64,000 nt of DNA. It comes from Lacrimispora indolis DSM 755. Lineage in GTDB: Bacteria; Bacillota; Clostridia; Lachnospirales; Lachnospiraceae. Both the position numbers and the translations under genes were made by a program. The notes beneath the pieces were generated by a model. That model was not told the origin of the DNA. It did no database searches and saw only the letters and a program-made list of their open reading frames with translations. The stretch spans positions 5,250,001 through 5,314,000 of the forward strand of contig NZ_AZUI01000001.1 of assembly GCF_000526995.1 (NCBI RefSeq), in the 5' to 3' direction. How positions within the stretch are numbered: position 1 is the first letter of the stretch; the number at the start of each line of letters is the position of its first letter. Shown one piece after another: positions 1 through 9,998 of the stretch.

Positions 1-423
1 TTCTTCCTCTGTCTGGGAATCAATCCACACACGCTTCTGCTTCTTGTCCTTGACTCCTGCCATCTGTGCTACCAGACGGTATATGTACTCTCCTTCCCGT
101 CCGGAGTCCGTGCACACATATATCGTATCCACATCAGGACGGTTCAGCAGACTGCTCACAATCTTATATTGCTTTTCAGCGCTTGGGATCACCTCATACT
201 TGAATTCCCTTGGAAGAAATGGGAGGGTGGAAAGGCTCCACCGCTTGTACTTGGGATCATAACTTTCCGGATAGCTCATCGTTACCAGATGCCCCACGCA
301 CCAGGTTATGATCACCTGGTCCGATTCCATGTATCCATCCCTGCGCCTTCCGTTAGCCTTTAAAGCATTGGCAAACTCCTGGGCCACACTTGGTTTTTCT
401 GCAATGTATAACGATTTTGACAT
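1..423 (-). CDS. topB: DNA topoisomerase III, N-terminal part (runs off the window)
   Basis: The reverse strand from the ATG at 423 reads MSKSLYIAEKPSVAQEF and stays open to the window edge (141 codons). This is the start of a type IA topoisomerase: the TOPRIM domain opens with IAEKPS and its second motif is TDSGREGEY. Classical TopB has TDADREGE, so the second acidic residue of the DxD pair is replaced by Gly; I believe this is shared by a Firmicutes subgroup. Type IA enzymes relax negatively supercoiled DNA and decatenate through a transient 5'-phosphotyrosine single-strand break. The active-site Tyr and C-terminal domains lie outside the window. A GGGAGAGAT-type ribosome site precedes the start. 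Confidence 0.88.
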   Translation of the reverse strand, partial: MSKSLYIAEKPSVAQEFANALKANGRRRDGYMESDQVIITWCVGHLVTMSYPESYDPKYKRWSLSTLPFLPREFKYEVIPSAEKQYKIVSSLLNRPDVDTIYVCTDSGREGEYIYRLVAQMAGVKDKKQKRVWIDSQTEEE

Positions 424-500
424 ATCTCTCCCTACCGCCTTATGATAGTAACCGTTCTATTATACCACTAAAATTCACGAATAGCAATTCTTTCCGGCAA

Positions 501-1391
501 CTATGATATTGCCGTCCCTTTCTTTTTATACTCAGACAGGATAACAGAAGCAAACATCAGCACACATCCTGCTCCCAGTTTTAACGTCACAGGATCCCCA
601 AGAAAGATCACGGAAAACATCAATCCGAATACGGATTCAAAGGATAATATGATCGAAGAAGTATTAGGACTTAAATGCTTTTGCCCCATATTCTGCATGA
701 GAAAGCAAAGCATTGTGCTGAATATCCCCAGGTACAGCAGACCGGTCATCATAGACGGGCCGATCACGCGAAAATCAAAGGAGCCTTCCAACGGCAAAGC
801 GATTGCCCAGCTTAGTATTGCTGCCACGATCATCTGGATCACTGTCAAAACAATCGGGTCATGATCTTCTGTATAACGGTCAATGAAAACAATGTGAAAT
901 GCAAAGAAAAAGCCGCATACCAAAGTCATCACATCTCCTATATTCACGGAAAGGTCTCCTTCCAGGGATAAAAATGCAAGGCCGAATACTGCGATCACCG
1001 CAGCTGCCACATTGTTTGCCGTAGGCCTCTTTTTATTGTAAAACCAATGAAAAAAGGGCACCAGGATCACATACAATGTGGTGATGAAAGCATTTTTACT
1101 GGCAGTGGTATATTTAAGACCATAGGTCTGAAACAAATAACTGATAAACAAAAATATTCCCAAAAGCCCGCCGCACATCACATCGGTCTTACGGATCTTT
1201 CTCACCCGTTTCCAGAATACAGCCACCAGAGCAGCGGAAGCGATGGTAAAGCGCAGAGCCAGCAGATAGGCGGGAGTGATCACTTCCACCGAATTCTTCA
1301 TCACGACAAAGGCACTGCCCCATATAATCGTTGTTATAATCAGACCCAAAACAGACAATGCCTTGATCCCTTTTCCGTCCAGTTTGTTCAT
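501..1391 (-). CDS. EamA/DMT-family membrane transporter
   Basis: A 296-residue hydrophobic protein with about ten predicted membrane segments arranged as two EamA repeats. The first begins near residue 14 (IITTIIWGSAFVVMK, the WGS/F signature of this family) and the second near residue 150. The C-terminus is short and basic (EYKKKGTAIS). Proteins of the drug/metabolite transporter superfamily export amino acids, nucleosides or other small metabolites, but the substrate cannot be read from sequence. Length is typical. It lies 70 bases downstream of galM on the same strand; no strong functional link is evident. Confidence 0.9.
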   Translation of the reverse strand: MNKLDGKGIKALSVLGLIITTIIWGSAFVVMKNSVEVITPAYLLALRFTIASAALVAVFWKRVRKIRKTDVMCGGLLGIFLFISYLFQTYGLKYTTASKNAFITTLYVILVPFFHWFYNKKRPTANNVAAAVIAVFGLAFLSLEGDLSVNIGDVMTLVCGFFFAFHIVFIDRYTEDHDPIVLTVIQMIVAAILSWAIALPLEGSFDFRVIGPSMMTGLLYLGIFSTMLCFLMQNMGQKHLSPNTSSIILSFESVFGLMFSVIFLGDPVTLKLGAGCVLMFASVILSEYKKKGTAIS

Positions 1392-1461
1392 ATGTACACC
1401 TGATGTCCTTTCACATAAGAGCAGGGGCGCAGCACCCTGCGTCCCTGGATTATCTTTTTGT

Positions 1462-2523
1462 TTATTCTATATTGGAAAATTTGTAAACAGTGACTGTCTT
1501 ATATTCCTCTCCGGCCTTTAAAACCGGGGACTGGAATTCCGGTTTGTTCACAGAATCCGGATAATACTGGGTTTCAAAGCAATAACAGCAGCGCTTTCCA
1601 TAAACGACTCCGCCCTTGCCGGCCATTCCATCTGCCAGGAAGTTAGCCGTGTAAAACTGTATTCCAGGAAGGTCTGTATATACCTCCATCCGAATGCCTG
1701 TCTGATCGGATTCCGCTGCGGCACATAGGGAAATCTCTCCATCCGGGTGGTTTAAGGCCCAGTTATGGTCATAGCCTTTGCCAAAAATAAGCGCCTCATA
1801 TTCTTCGTTAATATCCTGCCCAATGGGCTTCATAACCGTAAAGTCCATGGGAGTACCCTTAACAGGAGTCAGTTCTCCGGTGGGAATGGAACCCTCATCG
1901 GTCCTGGTAAAGGCATCCCCATCGATCCAGACGCGCTGCTTCATGACATTTGAGCCATCCTGTCCATCCAGGTTGAAATAGCTGTGATTGGTGAAGTTTG
2001 CCACTGTATCTGCATCGCAGATCATGTGATAGGAAATTTCAAGGCTGTCATCAGCAGTAAGGGTATATGTCACGGTAATGTTGGCATTTCCTGGAAATCC
2101 CTGATCTCCATCCGGCGAAAAAAGGGAAAAACTGACGCTGGTGCCCAAATCGTTTTCCTCGGCCTCACTGTCCCAAAGGCGGCTCTGGTAAAGATCCGGA
2201 CCGCTGTGAAGATTGTTCGGCCCATTATTTGCTTCCAGCCTGTACTCTTTTCCATTAATGCTGAATTTCGCTCCTCCAATGCGGTTGGCGTTCCTTCCGA
2301 TGGGGGCTCCAAAGTGAGGCGGGTTTAAAAGATACTGGTCCGCACTGTCAAATCCTAAGACCACATCAACCATTGTTCCATTCCTGTCAGGCACGTTCAT
2401 GGTAACCCAAACTGCACCCAGATTCGTAAAAGAAGCGGAAACTCCGTTTCTGTTTACCAGTGTATACAAATACACTTCTCTTCCATCGGGCATGTTTCCC
2501 CAAAGCTCTTTCTTGTATGCCAT
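1462..2523 (-). CDS. galM: Aldose 1-epimerase (galactose mutarotase)
   Basis: A 353-residue cytoplasmic enzyme that interconverts alpha and beta anomers of galactose/glucose at the entry to the Leloir pathway. Family landmarks are visible: GRNANRIGGAKF near residue 78, the sugar-binding His in NNLHSGP (about 104), the catalytic His in NHSYFNLDG (about 180), and the catalytic Glu in the C-terminal FETQYYPDS. Length fits the family (340-360). The start at 2523 (MAYKKELWG) has a GGAGGAAAA ribosome site just upstream. No gal operon partners are adjacent, so the substrate in vivo is an inference. Confidence 0.93.
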   Translation of the reverse strand: MAYKKELWGNMPDGREVYLYTLVNRNGVSASFTNLGAVWVTMNVPDRNGTMVDVVLGFDSADQYLLNPPHFGAPIGRNANRIGGAKFSINGKEYRLEANNGPNNLHSGPDLYQSRLWDSEAEENDLGTSVSFSLFSPDGDQGFPGNANITVTYTLTADDSLEISYHMICDADTVANFTNHSYFNLDGQDGSNVMKQRVWIDGDAFTRTDEGSIPTGELTPVKGTPMDFTVMKPIGQDINEEYEALIFGKGYDHNWALNHPDGEISLCAAAESDQTGIRMEVYTDLPGIQFYTANFLADGMAGKGGVVYGKRCCYCFETQYYPDSVNKPEFQSPVLKAGEEYKTVTVYKFSNIE

Positions 2524-2550
2524 TTTCCTTCCTCCATATACCTTTTTACT

Positions 2551-2581
2551 GAAAGCTCCCTCCTTGCAGGCCGGGAGCCTT
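2551..2581 (-). terminator. Weak terminator-like hairpin after asd
   Basis: On the minus strand GGCTCCC and GGGAGCTTTC form a six-to-seven base-pair stem a few bases after the asd stop, with only a short T run. It would end the asd transcript before galM. Confidence 0.4.
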
Positions 2582-2590
2582 ACAATCCAA

Positions 2591-3679
2591 TCATTCCTTG
2601 GCCTTGATATATCCCTTTGCGGTTAAAAGCTCTGCTGAGAGAACTGCACCGCCGGCCGCACCGCGGACCGTGTTGTGGGACAGACCCACAAATTTATAAT
2701 CGTAAACCGAATCTTCTCTTAAACGCCCTACGGAGATTCCCATTCCTTTTTCAAAATCCACATCAAGGGTTACCTGAGGACGGTTATCTTCCTCCAGATA
2801 CTGGATGAACTGCTTAGGAGCACTTGGAAGCTCCAGCTCCTGGGGTAAGCCTTTAAAATTCACTATGCGGTCAATTAGTTCTTCTTTGGTAGGTTTTTTG
2901 CGGAATTTTATAAATACAGCTGCTGTGTGTCCATTTAATACGGGCACCCGGATACACTGGCAGGTGATGACCGGTTCACTGGCCTTCACGATTTCTCCGT
3001 TTTCAACCTTTCCCCAGAGGCGAAGCGGCTCCTGCTCGCTCTTTTCTTCTTCCCCGCCTATATAAGGAATGATGTTTTCTACCATCTCCGGCCAGTCCTT
3101 AAAGGTCTTTCCGGCTCCTGAAATTGCCTGATAGGTGGTAGCCACCACTTCATAAGGTTCAAATTCCTTCCAGGCCGTTAAAACAGGAGCATAGCTTTGG
3201 ATGGAACAGTTGGGTTTTACCACAATGAATCCCCGGTCAGTGCCCAAACGCTTTTTCTGATCCTCAATGACCTCAAAATGTTCCGGATTGATCTCCGGCA
3301 CCACCATGGGAACATCAGGAGTCCACCGATGGGCGCTGTTATTGGATACTACCGGTGTCCCGGTCTTTGCATAAGCTTCCTCAATGGCCTTTATTTCTTC
3401 CTTTGTCATATCTACAGCGCTGAAAACAAAATCAACACCGGCAGCGACCGCTTCCACTTCATTTACATTCATAACAGATAATTTTTTTACGGATTCCGGC
3501 ATTGGGGTGGTCATTTTCCAACGGTCGCCCACTGCTTCCTCATAAGTCCTGCCGGCAGAACGGGGGCTTGCCGCCACTGTTACCACCTCATACCAGGGGT
3601 GATTCTCCAGAAGAGAAATAAATCTCTGTCCCACCATACCGGTTGCTCCTAAAACACCGACTCGCAATTTCTTTTCCAT
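2591..3679 (-). CDS. asd: Aspartate-semialdehyde dehydrogenase (fungal/archaeal type)
   Basis: NADPH-dependent reduction of L-aspartyl-4-phosphate to the semialdehyde, the branch to lysine/diaminopimelate, threonine and methionine. The N-terminal Rossmann motif is GVLGATGMVGQRF; the catalytic Cys is in KPNCSIQ (near residue 160) and the substrate loop is SGAGKT. The spacing and the EEKSEQEP stretch match the archaeal/fungal subclass rather than the E. coli one. An upstream in-frame ATG exists at 3703, but AGGAG sits seven bases before the ATG at 3679 (MEKKLRVG), so I choose that start (362 residues). Confidence 0.93.
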   Translation of the reverse strand: MEKKLRVGVLGATGMVGQRFISLLENHPWYEVVTVAASPRSAGRTYEEAVGDRWKMTTPMPESVKKLSVMNVNEVEAVAAGVDFVFSAVDMTKEEIKAIEEAYAKTGTPVVSNNSAHRWTPDVPMVVPEINPEHFEVIEDQKKRLGTDRGFIVVKPNCSIQSYAPVLTAWKEFEPYEVVATTYQAISGAGKTFKDWPEMVENIIPYIGGEEEKSEQEPLRLWGKVENGEIVKASEPVITCQCIRVPVLNGHTAAVFIKFRKKPTKEELIDRIVNFKGLPQELELPSAPKQFIQYLEEDNRPQVTLDVDFEKGMGISVGRLREDSVYDYKFVGLSHNTVRGAAGGAVLSAELLTAKGYIKAKE

Positions 3680-3838
3680 AACTTTCTCCTCTTTTCTTTT
3701 CATTTTGTAATCTATGATATGCTAAAGTCTTAACTATCCTATAACAAAGTGAAAAAAAAATCAACATTTATTCGCCATAAAAATACATTTGTGCGCGGTA
3801 CGAACACATTTCATCAAAATGTATGCTGCTGTAAAGCA

Positions 3839-6073
3839 CTAAAGGCGCACCTTGCTGCCTTTTCCGTCACGTTTTCCAATTTTCAGCCGGTTTAAGTGGA
3901 CCTCTTTTTCCTTGTAAGTGATGATGGGATCCTCACCTAATAAGTGCACCGCCTCCAGTTCTTCGCCAGGAGCCAGCTTGATCCCCCTTACCCCTCTTGC
4001 ATTTTTTTTCATCTCAGGGATTTCCTCTGTCTGGAATCGTAAAAATACGCCTGCCGACGTCTGAAGCACCACATCTGTCTGCCCGTTTACAAGCTGGACA
4101 TTTAAGAGCATGTCGTCATCAGTAAGCTTTGTGGCAGCCACGGTCCTGTTATTGGTTTCAAATTCTTCTCCGGGCACCTGCTTTACAAGGGCCTGCTTTG
4201 TGGCGAACAGGAATTTATGCCCTTTAAGCCCTGCTCCATGGCCCAAGTACACGATCCCTTCCCTGGTTCCGTCAAACTTGCTTAAGTTATCAATGGGCGT
4301 TCCCTTATCCCGCAGCTTTCCGTTTGGAATATCCTGGATCTTCACCTGATGCAAATTTCCTGTATTGGTAAAGATGCAGATCTTGTCCGTGTTTAAACAG
4401 TTTACCACATATGGATTCTCTGTTTCAATGGTTTCTTTATTTCTGTCATACGTCGCTTTATCCAGGACCTTACAGTAGCCGAAACGGTCCATGACAAAAG
4501 TCACCTCAGACACGGCAACAGCTGTTTCATCATAGACGGCTTCTTTTCCGTCCTCGATCAAGGTTCTCCGGGGAGTGGCATATTCCTGTTTGATCCGGGC
4601 TAAGTCATCCTTGATCACCGTGTCCATATTTTTCCGGCTGGAGAGGATTTTTTCATATTCCGCAATTTTAGCCAACGTTTCCTTATACTCCTTTTCCAAC
4701 TGAAGGATTTCCAGGCCGATCAGCTTGTAAAGGCGCATTTCTAATATGGCTGTGGCCTGTTTCTCTGTAAAATGCAGGGTCTTTGCATCCTCCTCAAATC
4801 CCTTGACCCTGAAATTGATGTTTGAAATGTCTCCGGTCATGAGGCAGTTTTTTGCGTCTTTTAAGTTTTTGGAACCCCTTAAAACTGCAATAATCAAGTC
4901 AATGATGTCGCAGGCCTTAATAAGGCCTTCCTTGATTTCCTTTTTTTCCAGCTCTTTTTCCAAAAGACTCTGGTATTTTCTGGTGGCATTTTTATACTGG
5001 AAATCCAGGTAGTTTTTAAGGATCCCCTTTAAGTTCAGCGTTTCCGGCTTGCCGTCCGCAATGGCCAGCATGTTGACTCCAAAGGTGTCTTCCAGCTTTG
5101 TCTTCTTATAGAGGATGTTGCGGATTTTTTCTACATCCGCATCCTTTCGCAGCTCCAGGACGATCCGGATTCCATCCTTGTTGGACTGGTTTGAAATGTC
5201 CACCACATCCCCCAGCTTCTTGCTTTCCACCAGCTCGGCTACATCCACCAGGAATTTATTGATCCCGGCTCCCACCATGGTATAAGGGATTTCCGTGATC
5301 ACCAGCTTGTCCTTATCCGCTTTCCTTTTTCCCAGCTCCACCTCAATCTTTCCCCGGAGCTTGATCTTTCCTGCTCCCGTTTCATAAATGGCGGGCAGAT
5401 CGCTCTTATTGGCTATAATGCCGCCTGTGGGAAAATCCGGACCAGGCAGGTATTCCATCAGCTCCCTGATGGAAATATCCGGATTGTCAATATAAGCCTG
5501 TACCGCGTCAATGACTTCCCCCAGGTTATGGGACGGGATGCTGGTGCTCATTCCTACCGCAATGCCTTCGGCTCCATTTATTAAGAGATTCGGCACCCGG
5601 ACCGGCAGGACCTCAGGTTCCTTTTCCGTTTCATCGTAATTGGGAACAAAGTCAACCGTTTTATCTAAATCCTTTAAATAGACTTCCTCTGCAAATTTTT
5701 CCAGCCTAGCTTCCGTGTAACGCATGGCCGCCGCCCCGTCCCCTTCAATGGAACCGAAGTTTCCGTGGCCGTTTACCAGAGGCATTCCCTTCTTAAATAT
5801 CTGGGACATAACCACCAGGGTTTCATATATGGAGCTGTCGCCATGGGGATGGTACTTACCCATGGTATCACCCACGATACGGGCCGACTTTCTGTGAGGC
5901 TTATCGTGGTTTAAGCGAAGCTCGCTCATATCATATAATACACGCCGTTGTACCGGCTTTAATCCGTCTCTTGCATCCGGGATCGCTCTGGCTGTGATGA
6001 CACTCATGGAATAGTTCATGTAGCTCTTCTGCATTTCCTCGGAGTATTCTGTTTTAATGATTTTTTCTGCCAT
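3839..6073 (-). CDS. parC: DNA topoisomerase IV subunit A (ParC-type type II topoisomerase)
   Basis: A 744-residue breakage-reunion subunit. The N-terminal winged helix contains the quinolone-resistance region ([15 protein letters not shown], residues near 73) and the catalytic Tyr in [11 protein letters not shown] (near 118). A C-terminal beta-pinwheel follows from about residue 490. The canonical GyrA box (QRRGGKG) is absent; a degenerate ARGVRGIKL occurs near 700, and the protein is shorter than GyrA (over 800). Both points favour topoisomerase IV over gyrase. It follows the ATPase subunit by 17 bases, so the two form an operon. Residual doubt concerns only ParC versus GyrA naming. Confidence 0.9.
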   Translation of the reverse strand: MAEKIIKTEYSEEMQKSYMNYSMSVITARAIPDARDGLKPVQRRVLYDMSELRLNHDKPHRKSARIVGDTMGKYHPHGDSSIYETLVVMSQIFKKGMPLVNGHGNFGSIEGDGAAAMRYTEARLEKFAEEVYLKDLDKTVDFVPNYDETEKEPEVLPVRVPNLLINGAEGIAVGMSTSIPSHNLGEVIDAVQAYIDNPDISIRELMEYLPGPDFPTGGIIANKSDLPAIYETGAGKIKLRGKIEVELGKRKADKDKLVITEIPYTMVGAGINKFLVDVAELVESKKLGDVVDISNQSNKDGIRIVLELRKDADVEKIRNILYKKTKLEDTFGVNMLAIADGKPETLNLKGILKNYLDFQYKNATRKYQSLLEKELEKKEIKEGLIKACDIIDLIIAVLRGSKNLKDAKNCLMTGDISNINFRVKGFEEDAKTLHFTEKQATAILEMRLYKLIGLEILQLEKEYKETLAKIAEYEKILSSRKNMDTVIKDDLARIKQEYATPRRTLIEDGKEAVYDETAVAVSEVTFVMDRFGYCKVLDKATYDRNKETIETENPYVVNCLNTDKICIFTNTGNLHQVKIQDIPNGKLRDKGTPIDNLSKFDGTREGIVYLGHGAGLKGHKFLFATKQALVKQVPGEEFETNNRTVAATKLTDDDMLLNVQLVNGQTDVVLQTSAGVFLRFQTEEIPEMKKNARGVRGIKLAPGEELEAVHLLGEDPIITYKEKEVHLNRLKIGKRDGKGSKVRL

Positions 6074-6090
6074 ATTTCCTCATCGCCTCC

Positions 6091-8010
6091 TTATGCGTCT
6101 ATCTCAGCTTCATCCGCATGTTCATAGATAAACAGCCGTCTTGGAAGCACGTCACTGCCCATGAGCATTTCCGTTATTTCCGAAGCCATGCGGGCGTCCT
6201 CGATTTCCACCTGCTTTAACACACGCCGTTCCGGGTCAAGGGTCGTTTCCCAGAGCTGTTCGGCATCCATTTCACCAAGGCCCTTATAACGCTGTAAGGT
6301 AAATTCCCCAGTGTGGGTCCTGCGGTAGCGCTCCAGCTCCTTTTCATCGTAAAGGTACTGTTCCTGCCCCCGCTTGGGAATGACCTTAAACAGCGGCGGC
6401 ATGGCGATAAACACGTGGCCGTCATAAATCAGCTCCGGCATAAAGCGGTATAAAAAAGTGAGAAGAAGGGTATCGATATGGCTTCCATCCACATCCGCAT
6501 CAGTCATGAGGATGATCTTATGATACCGCAGCTTTGAAATGTCAAAATCATTGCCATAGCCTTCGGAAAATCCGCAGCCAAAGGCGTTTATCATGGTCTT
6601 GATCTCCGCATTTGCCAAAACCTTATCCATAGAGGCCTTCTCCACATTTAAAATCTTTCCCCGTATGGGAAGAATGGCCTGATACTGCCGGTTCCGGGCA
6701 GTTTTTGCGGAGCCTCCGGCGGAATCTCCCTCTACGATAAAGATTTCGCATTTTTCTGCCTCCCGGCTTTCACAGTTTGCCAGCTTTCCGTTGCTGTCAA
6801 AGGAAAATCTGGATTTGGAAAGCATGTTGGTCTTGGCTTTTTCCTCTGCCTTCCGGATCTTTGCAGACTTTTCCGCACAGCTGATGACTGCTTTTAAAAC
6901 CTCTAAATTACGGTCAAAATACCGCTGCAGCTCGTCGCCGGTCACGGTGAATACCGCTTTAGTGGCATCCGCACTGGCCAGCTTTGTCTTTGTCTGCCCT
7001 TCAAAAATCGGGTCCGGATGCTTAACCGCAACAACGGCTGTCAGGCCGTTTCTTGTATCGGCTCCTGTAAAGTTGGTATCTTTTTCCTTTAAAACACCAA
7101 GCTCTCTTGCATAGGTGTTAATCATCTGGGTGAAACGGGTCTTAAAACCTGCCAGGTGGGTTCCCCCTTCCTGGGTGAAAATATTGTTGCAGAAACCCAG
7201 GATATTCTCTTCAAAGGTGTCCACAAACTGCAGAGCCACTTCAATTTCCACCTTGTCCATTGTTCCCTTAAAATATATCGGATCATGGACTGCTTCTTTT
7301 CCGGTATTTAATTCCCTTACATAGGCGATGATCCCATCCGGTTCATGATAGACGATGGTCTCCTCTTCGCCCTGCCGTTTGTTCATATAGATGATTCTCA
7401 GGGCCGGATTTAAATAGGCGGTTTCATGAAGACGGCTTTTCAGCCAGTCCGCCTTAAAACGCGTTTTCTCAAAGATCTCCCCATCCGGCAGGAAATTGAT
7501 CTCTGTTCCCGTTTCCTTTGTTTTTCCTAACGTGGGAAGCAGGCCATCCACCAGTTCGACCGTTGGTATGCCCCGCTCATACTCATCATAATGAATCAGA
7601 CCATTTTTATATACTTTGATTTTCATGTGGGCGGACAGGGCATTTACCACGGAAGAGCCCACTCCGTGAAGACCGCCGCTGGTTTTGTAGGCATCGTTAT
7701 CAAATTTGCCGCCTGCATGAAGCGTAGACAAAACCACACGCTCTGCCGATACGCCTTTGGTGTGCATTTCCACCGGAATTCCCCGGCCTGCATCCTTAAC
7801 GGTGCAGGACCCGTCTGCTTCCAGGGTCACCCATATCTGATCGCAGTAACCGGCCAGATGCTCGTCCACCGCATTGTCTACAATCTCATATATCAAATGA
7901 TTCAATCCCTTTGTCCCAACGCTGCCTATATACATGCCCGGACGTTTCCGCACCGCTTCAAGACCTTCCAGTACGGTAATACTGTCCGCATTATACTGTG
8001 CTTTTGCCAT
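6091..8010 (-). CDS. parE: DNA topoisomerase IV subunit B (ParE-type ATPase)
   Basis: A 639-residue GHKL ATPase plus TOPRIM subunit. Visible motifs: NAVDEHLAGY (ATP-base Glu), GRGIPVEMH, GGLHGVGSSVVNALS (ATP lid), EGDSAGGSAK and DADVDGSHI (TOPRIM metal site), and the C-terminal QRYKGLGEM. It powers strand passage for the partner subunit encoded immediately downstream. An ATG at 8010 (MAKAQYNAD) preceded by GGAGGAGTATC is preferred over an upstream in-frame ATG at 8025. No GyrB-specific insert is seen. The ParE name is inferred from the partner's missing GyrA box. Confidence 0.9.
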   Translation of the reverse strand: MAKAQYNADSITVLEGLEAVRKRPGMYIGSVGTKGLNHLIYEIVDNAVDEHLAGYCDQIWVTLEADGSCTVKDAGRGIPVEMHTKGVSAERVVLSTLHAGGKFDNDAYKTSGGLHGVGSSVVNALSAHMKIKVYKNGLIHYDEYERGIPTVELVDGLLPTLGKTKETGTEINFLPDGEIFEKTRFKADWLKSRLHETAYLNPALRIIYMNKRQGEEETIVYHEPDGIIAYVRELNTGKEAVHDPIYFKGTMDKVEIEVALQFVDTFEENILGFCNNIFTQEGGTHLAGFKTRFTQMINTYARELGVLKEKDTNFTGADTRNGLTAVVAVKHPDPIFEGQTKTKLASADATKAVFTVTGDELQRYFDRNLEVLKAVISCAEKSAKIRKAEEKAKTNMLSKSRFSFDSNGKLANCESREAEKCEIFIVEGDSAGGSAKTARNRQYQAILPIRGKILNVEKASMDKVLANAEIKTMINAFGCGFSEGYGNDFDISKLRYHKIILMTDADVDGSHIDTLLLTFLYRFMPELIYDGHVFIAMPPLFKVIPKRGQEQYLYDEKELERYRRTHTGEFTLQRYKGLGEMDAEQLWETTLDPERRVLKQVEIEDARMASEITEMLMGSDVLPRRLFIYEHADEAEIDA

Positions 8011-8112
8011 GATACTCCTCCACATCTAGTATTGTCATTTCCCATTATACAATGCCTTTTCCATATTTGGCAAGTTACTGGCAATTTTTTTGCTAAATTT
8101 CATAAAAAAGTA

Positions 8113-8142
8113 TTGAATTTTCCTGACCCCCTATGCTATAAT
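8113..8142 (+). promoter_or_regulatory. Sigma-A promoter of tRNA-Gly
   Basis: TTGAAT (8113-8118), an 18-base spacer and TATAAT (8137-8142) lie 24 bases upstream of the tRNA 5' end, facing it. Confidence 0.75.
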
Positions 8143-8166
8143 ATAAAACGTGTCAAATAACACTAA

Positions 8167-8237
<71 letters not shown>

Positions 8238-8258
8238 CTAAACCTTTTATTTACAAGG

Positions 8259-8301
8259 AAAAAGAGGGCTTCCAAAATAATTTGGATAGTCCTCTTTTTT
8301 T
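8259..8301 (+). terminator. Rho-independent terminator after tRNA-Gly
   Basis: AAAGAGG pairs with CCTCTTT, the inner arms CTTCCAAA and TTTGGATAG extend the stem, and a run of T follows. It lies inside the element and closes the tRNA transcript. Confidence 0.75.
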
Positions 8302-8304
8302 GAC

Positions 8305-8326
8305 TTGACACCACTTTGACACCACT
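8305..8326. repeat. Tandem TTGACACCACT (two copies), left end of element
   Basis: Two abutting 11-base copies, TTGACACCACT, lie between attL and the integrase stop. The same tandem pair in the same orientation is at 30423-30444 near attR. Repeats at both ends of an element are expected for arm-type integrase or excisionase binding sites. Confidence 0.7.
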
Positions 8327-8335
8327 TCTATTTTT

Positions 8336-9496
8336 TTACAGTATTTTTTCGATCTTTTTCATTTCCTCGGCTTTCGTATCTGGCAGTACATGCGAATATA
8401 AATCTGCAGTCATGGCAAGGCTGCTATGGCCTAAGATCACCTGCATGACCTTTAACGGAATTCCCTGTTCCAGGCCTCTTGTGGCAAATGTATGGCGTAA
8501 GGTATGTGGAGTTATCGGATCAAATTCCATACCATCTTTCTTGATCTTATTGGCGATTTTTTTCATGTCTACCCGGATCCCAGTATCCCAAAATGCTCCA
8601 CCATCTTCATAAGTTAAGACCATATTTTTTAGGTTATCTTCTTCTTTCCATTTTTCGCCCAGTTTTAACCGGTTTTCAAGCTGCCTATGCCTGATATTTT
8701 TCAGAAGTTCTTCTATATTATTAAGCATTGGTATATCTCTCCGGCTGCTCTCTGTCTTCGGGCTATCCTTGTACCGGCCTGATCCCTCACGAAGATATAC
8801 CAGGGTCCCTGTTACATGGATCAGTTTATTCTTCCAATCAATATCAGACCATTGCAAGCCCGTTATCTCATTGACACGCATGCCCGTTGATAAAGCCATT
8901 ACATAGAAATTATAGTATACAGACCCTTTTGCATATTTCAAAAAAGTATGCTGCTCTTCCAGTGACATTACTCTCTTTTCATTCTGGTTCTTTTTCCTGT
9001 ATTTAGGAAAAACCAAAGCGTCAGCCGGATTACTTATTATCAGCTTATTTTTTTGTGCCTGATTGAACATTCCCGATAAAATAACAAATGCAAAATTAAC
9101 ACGTGACTTAGAAAACCCTTTCTTGTAAAGGTCATTAATGATTTTCTGTAAGGCCTGGGGCTGTATGTCCGTCACTTTCCTTTTTCCTAAAACCGGCCCA
9201 ATGTAGCTTGAATATGTCTGTTTATACGTCTGTATCGTTGAGGCTTTGCTTGTATTGTTCTTATATTGTTCCAACCATGTTTCAAACCAGGCAGAAACCG
9301 TAATATCTTTAGGCTTGCAGAAAATACCATGCTTTAACTCATATTTCATGTTTTCCATTTTCTCCAGCAAGTCTTTCATATTTATATCATATATGGTATA
9401 CCTCTCCCCATCATACTGAAAGCGGGCCATGTATCTCCCGTCAGAACGCAGGGTAATCCCTTTCGGTAACGGCTTCCCGTTCTTATCTACTGCCAT
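8336..9496 (-). CDS. int: Tyrosine recombinase/integrase
   Basis: A 386-residue site-specific recombinase. The N-terminus (to about 60) resembles the arm-type DNA-binding domain of phage and Tn916-type integrases (DGRYMARFQYDGERY). A SAM-like core-binding domain covers about 65-165. The catalytic domain has the first Arg in STGMRVNEITG, HTLRHTFATR (His-x-x-Arg), LGHSS and the nucleophile Tyr in TADLYSHV. It catalyses attP x attB recombination at tRNA-Gly, consistent with its place just inside attL. GGAGTAAAATAAT precedes the ATG. All five catalytic positions are present, so the enzyme looks functional. Confidence 0.95.
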   Translation of the reverse strand: MAVDKNGKPLPKGITLRSDGRYMARFQYDGERYTIYDINMKDLLEKMENMKYELKHGIFCKPKDITVSAWFETWLEQYKNNTSKASTIQTYKQTYSSYIGPVLGKRKVTDIQPQALQKIINDLYKKGFSKSRVNFAFVILSGMFNQAQKNKLIISNPADALVFPKYRKKNQNEKRVMSLEEQHTFLKYAKGSVYYNFYVMALSTGMRVNEITGLQWSDIDWKNKLIHVTGTLVYLREGSGRYKDSPKTESSRRDIPMLNNIEELLKNIRHRQLENRLKLGEKWKEEDNLKNMVLTYEDGGAFWDTGIRVDMKKIANKIKKDGMEFDPITPHTLRHTFATRGLEQGIPLKVMQVILGHSSLAMTADLYSHVLPDTKAEEMKKIEKIL

Positions 9497-9515
9497 ATTA
9501 TTTTACTCCTTATAA

Positions 9516-9551
9516 GGAATGCAACAATATAATTGCTATATGCTGCATTCC
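9516..9551. repeat. Inverted repeat upstream of the integrase gene
   Basis: GGAATGCA (9516-9523) and TGCATTCC (9544-9551) form an 8-bp perfect inverted repeat spaced by 20 bases, directly upstream of the int ribosome binding site. It could be an attenuator or a site for a regulator of int. Confidence 0.5.
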
Positions 9552-9580
9552 CTCAATATTTTTCAACATGAAGGTTCTCT

Positions 9581-9802
9581 CTATTTTTCCTCTTGATCCT
9601 GGAAAAGAAGTTCGGCAACGTCCCGATCACAGTTATGCTTATCCATAATCTCATACAATTTGAGTTCCTGGGCCACATCATCGTCCTGGTGCTTTATGGC
9701 CTTAAGCTGCCCCTTTACCTCTTGTAATTCCTCCATAGCCTTGTCATAGTTTTCTATCATGCAGTTGTACTGCTCAACAGGCACAAGAATCATTTTCTGC
9801 AT
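9581..9802 (-). CDS. Small coiled-coil protein, unknown
   Basis: 73 residues, acidic, with a heptad-like stretch (YDKAMEELQEVKGQLKAI) and C-terminus LLFQDQEEK. No family recognised. It overlaps the preceding gene by 29 bases and is the last gene before int in a compact leftward run (10300 to 9581), so translation is probably coupled. The start at 9802 (MQKMILVPVEQ) is embedded in the upstream gene. Confidence 0.65.
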   Translation of the reverse strand: MQKMILVPVEQYNCMIENYDKAMEELQEVKGQLKAIKHQDDDVAQELKLYEIMDKHNCDRDVAELLFQDQEEK

Positions 9803-9998
9803 ACTCTTCCCTCATTTCCGTCTGCTTACCGTGGATTAATAAATCTATTAATTTGTTACTACACTGCTGTAATGCATCTCCACCGCCCAACTTCTCGACC
9901 TCTTTTAACAATAGCGGTCTAAGGGCTTTAAGTTCTTCTAAATTGAGACTACATAACAGCTCAACCATTTTATATGTTGATCTTTTTTCTTCAATCAT
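9774..9998 (-). CDS. Small protein, unknown
   Basis: 74 residues; helical and Leu-rich at the start (CSLNLEELKALRPLLLKEVEKL) with an acidic tail. No family recognised. Its ATG at 9998 overlaps the stop of the upstream gene, and its 3' end overlaps the next gene, giving a three-gene coupled cassette in front of the integrase. Confidence 0.65.
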   Translation of the reverse strand: MIEEKRSTYKMVELLCSLNLEELKALRPLLLKEVEKLGGGDALQQCSNKLIDLLIHGKQTEMREEYAENDSCAC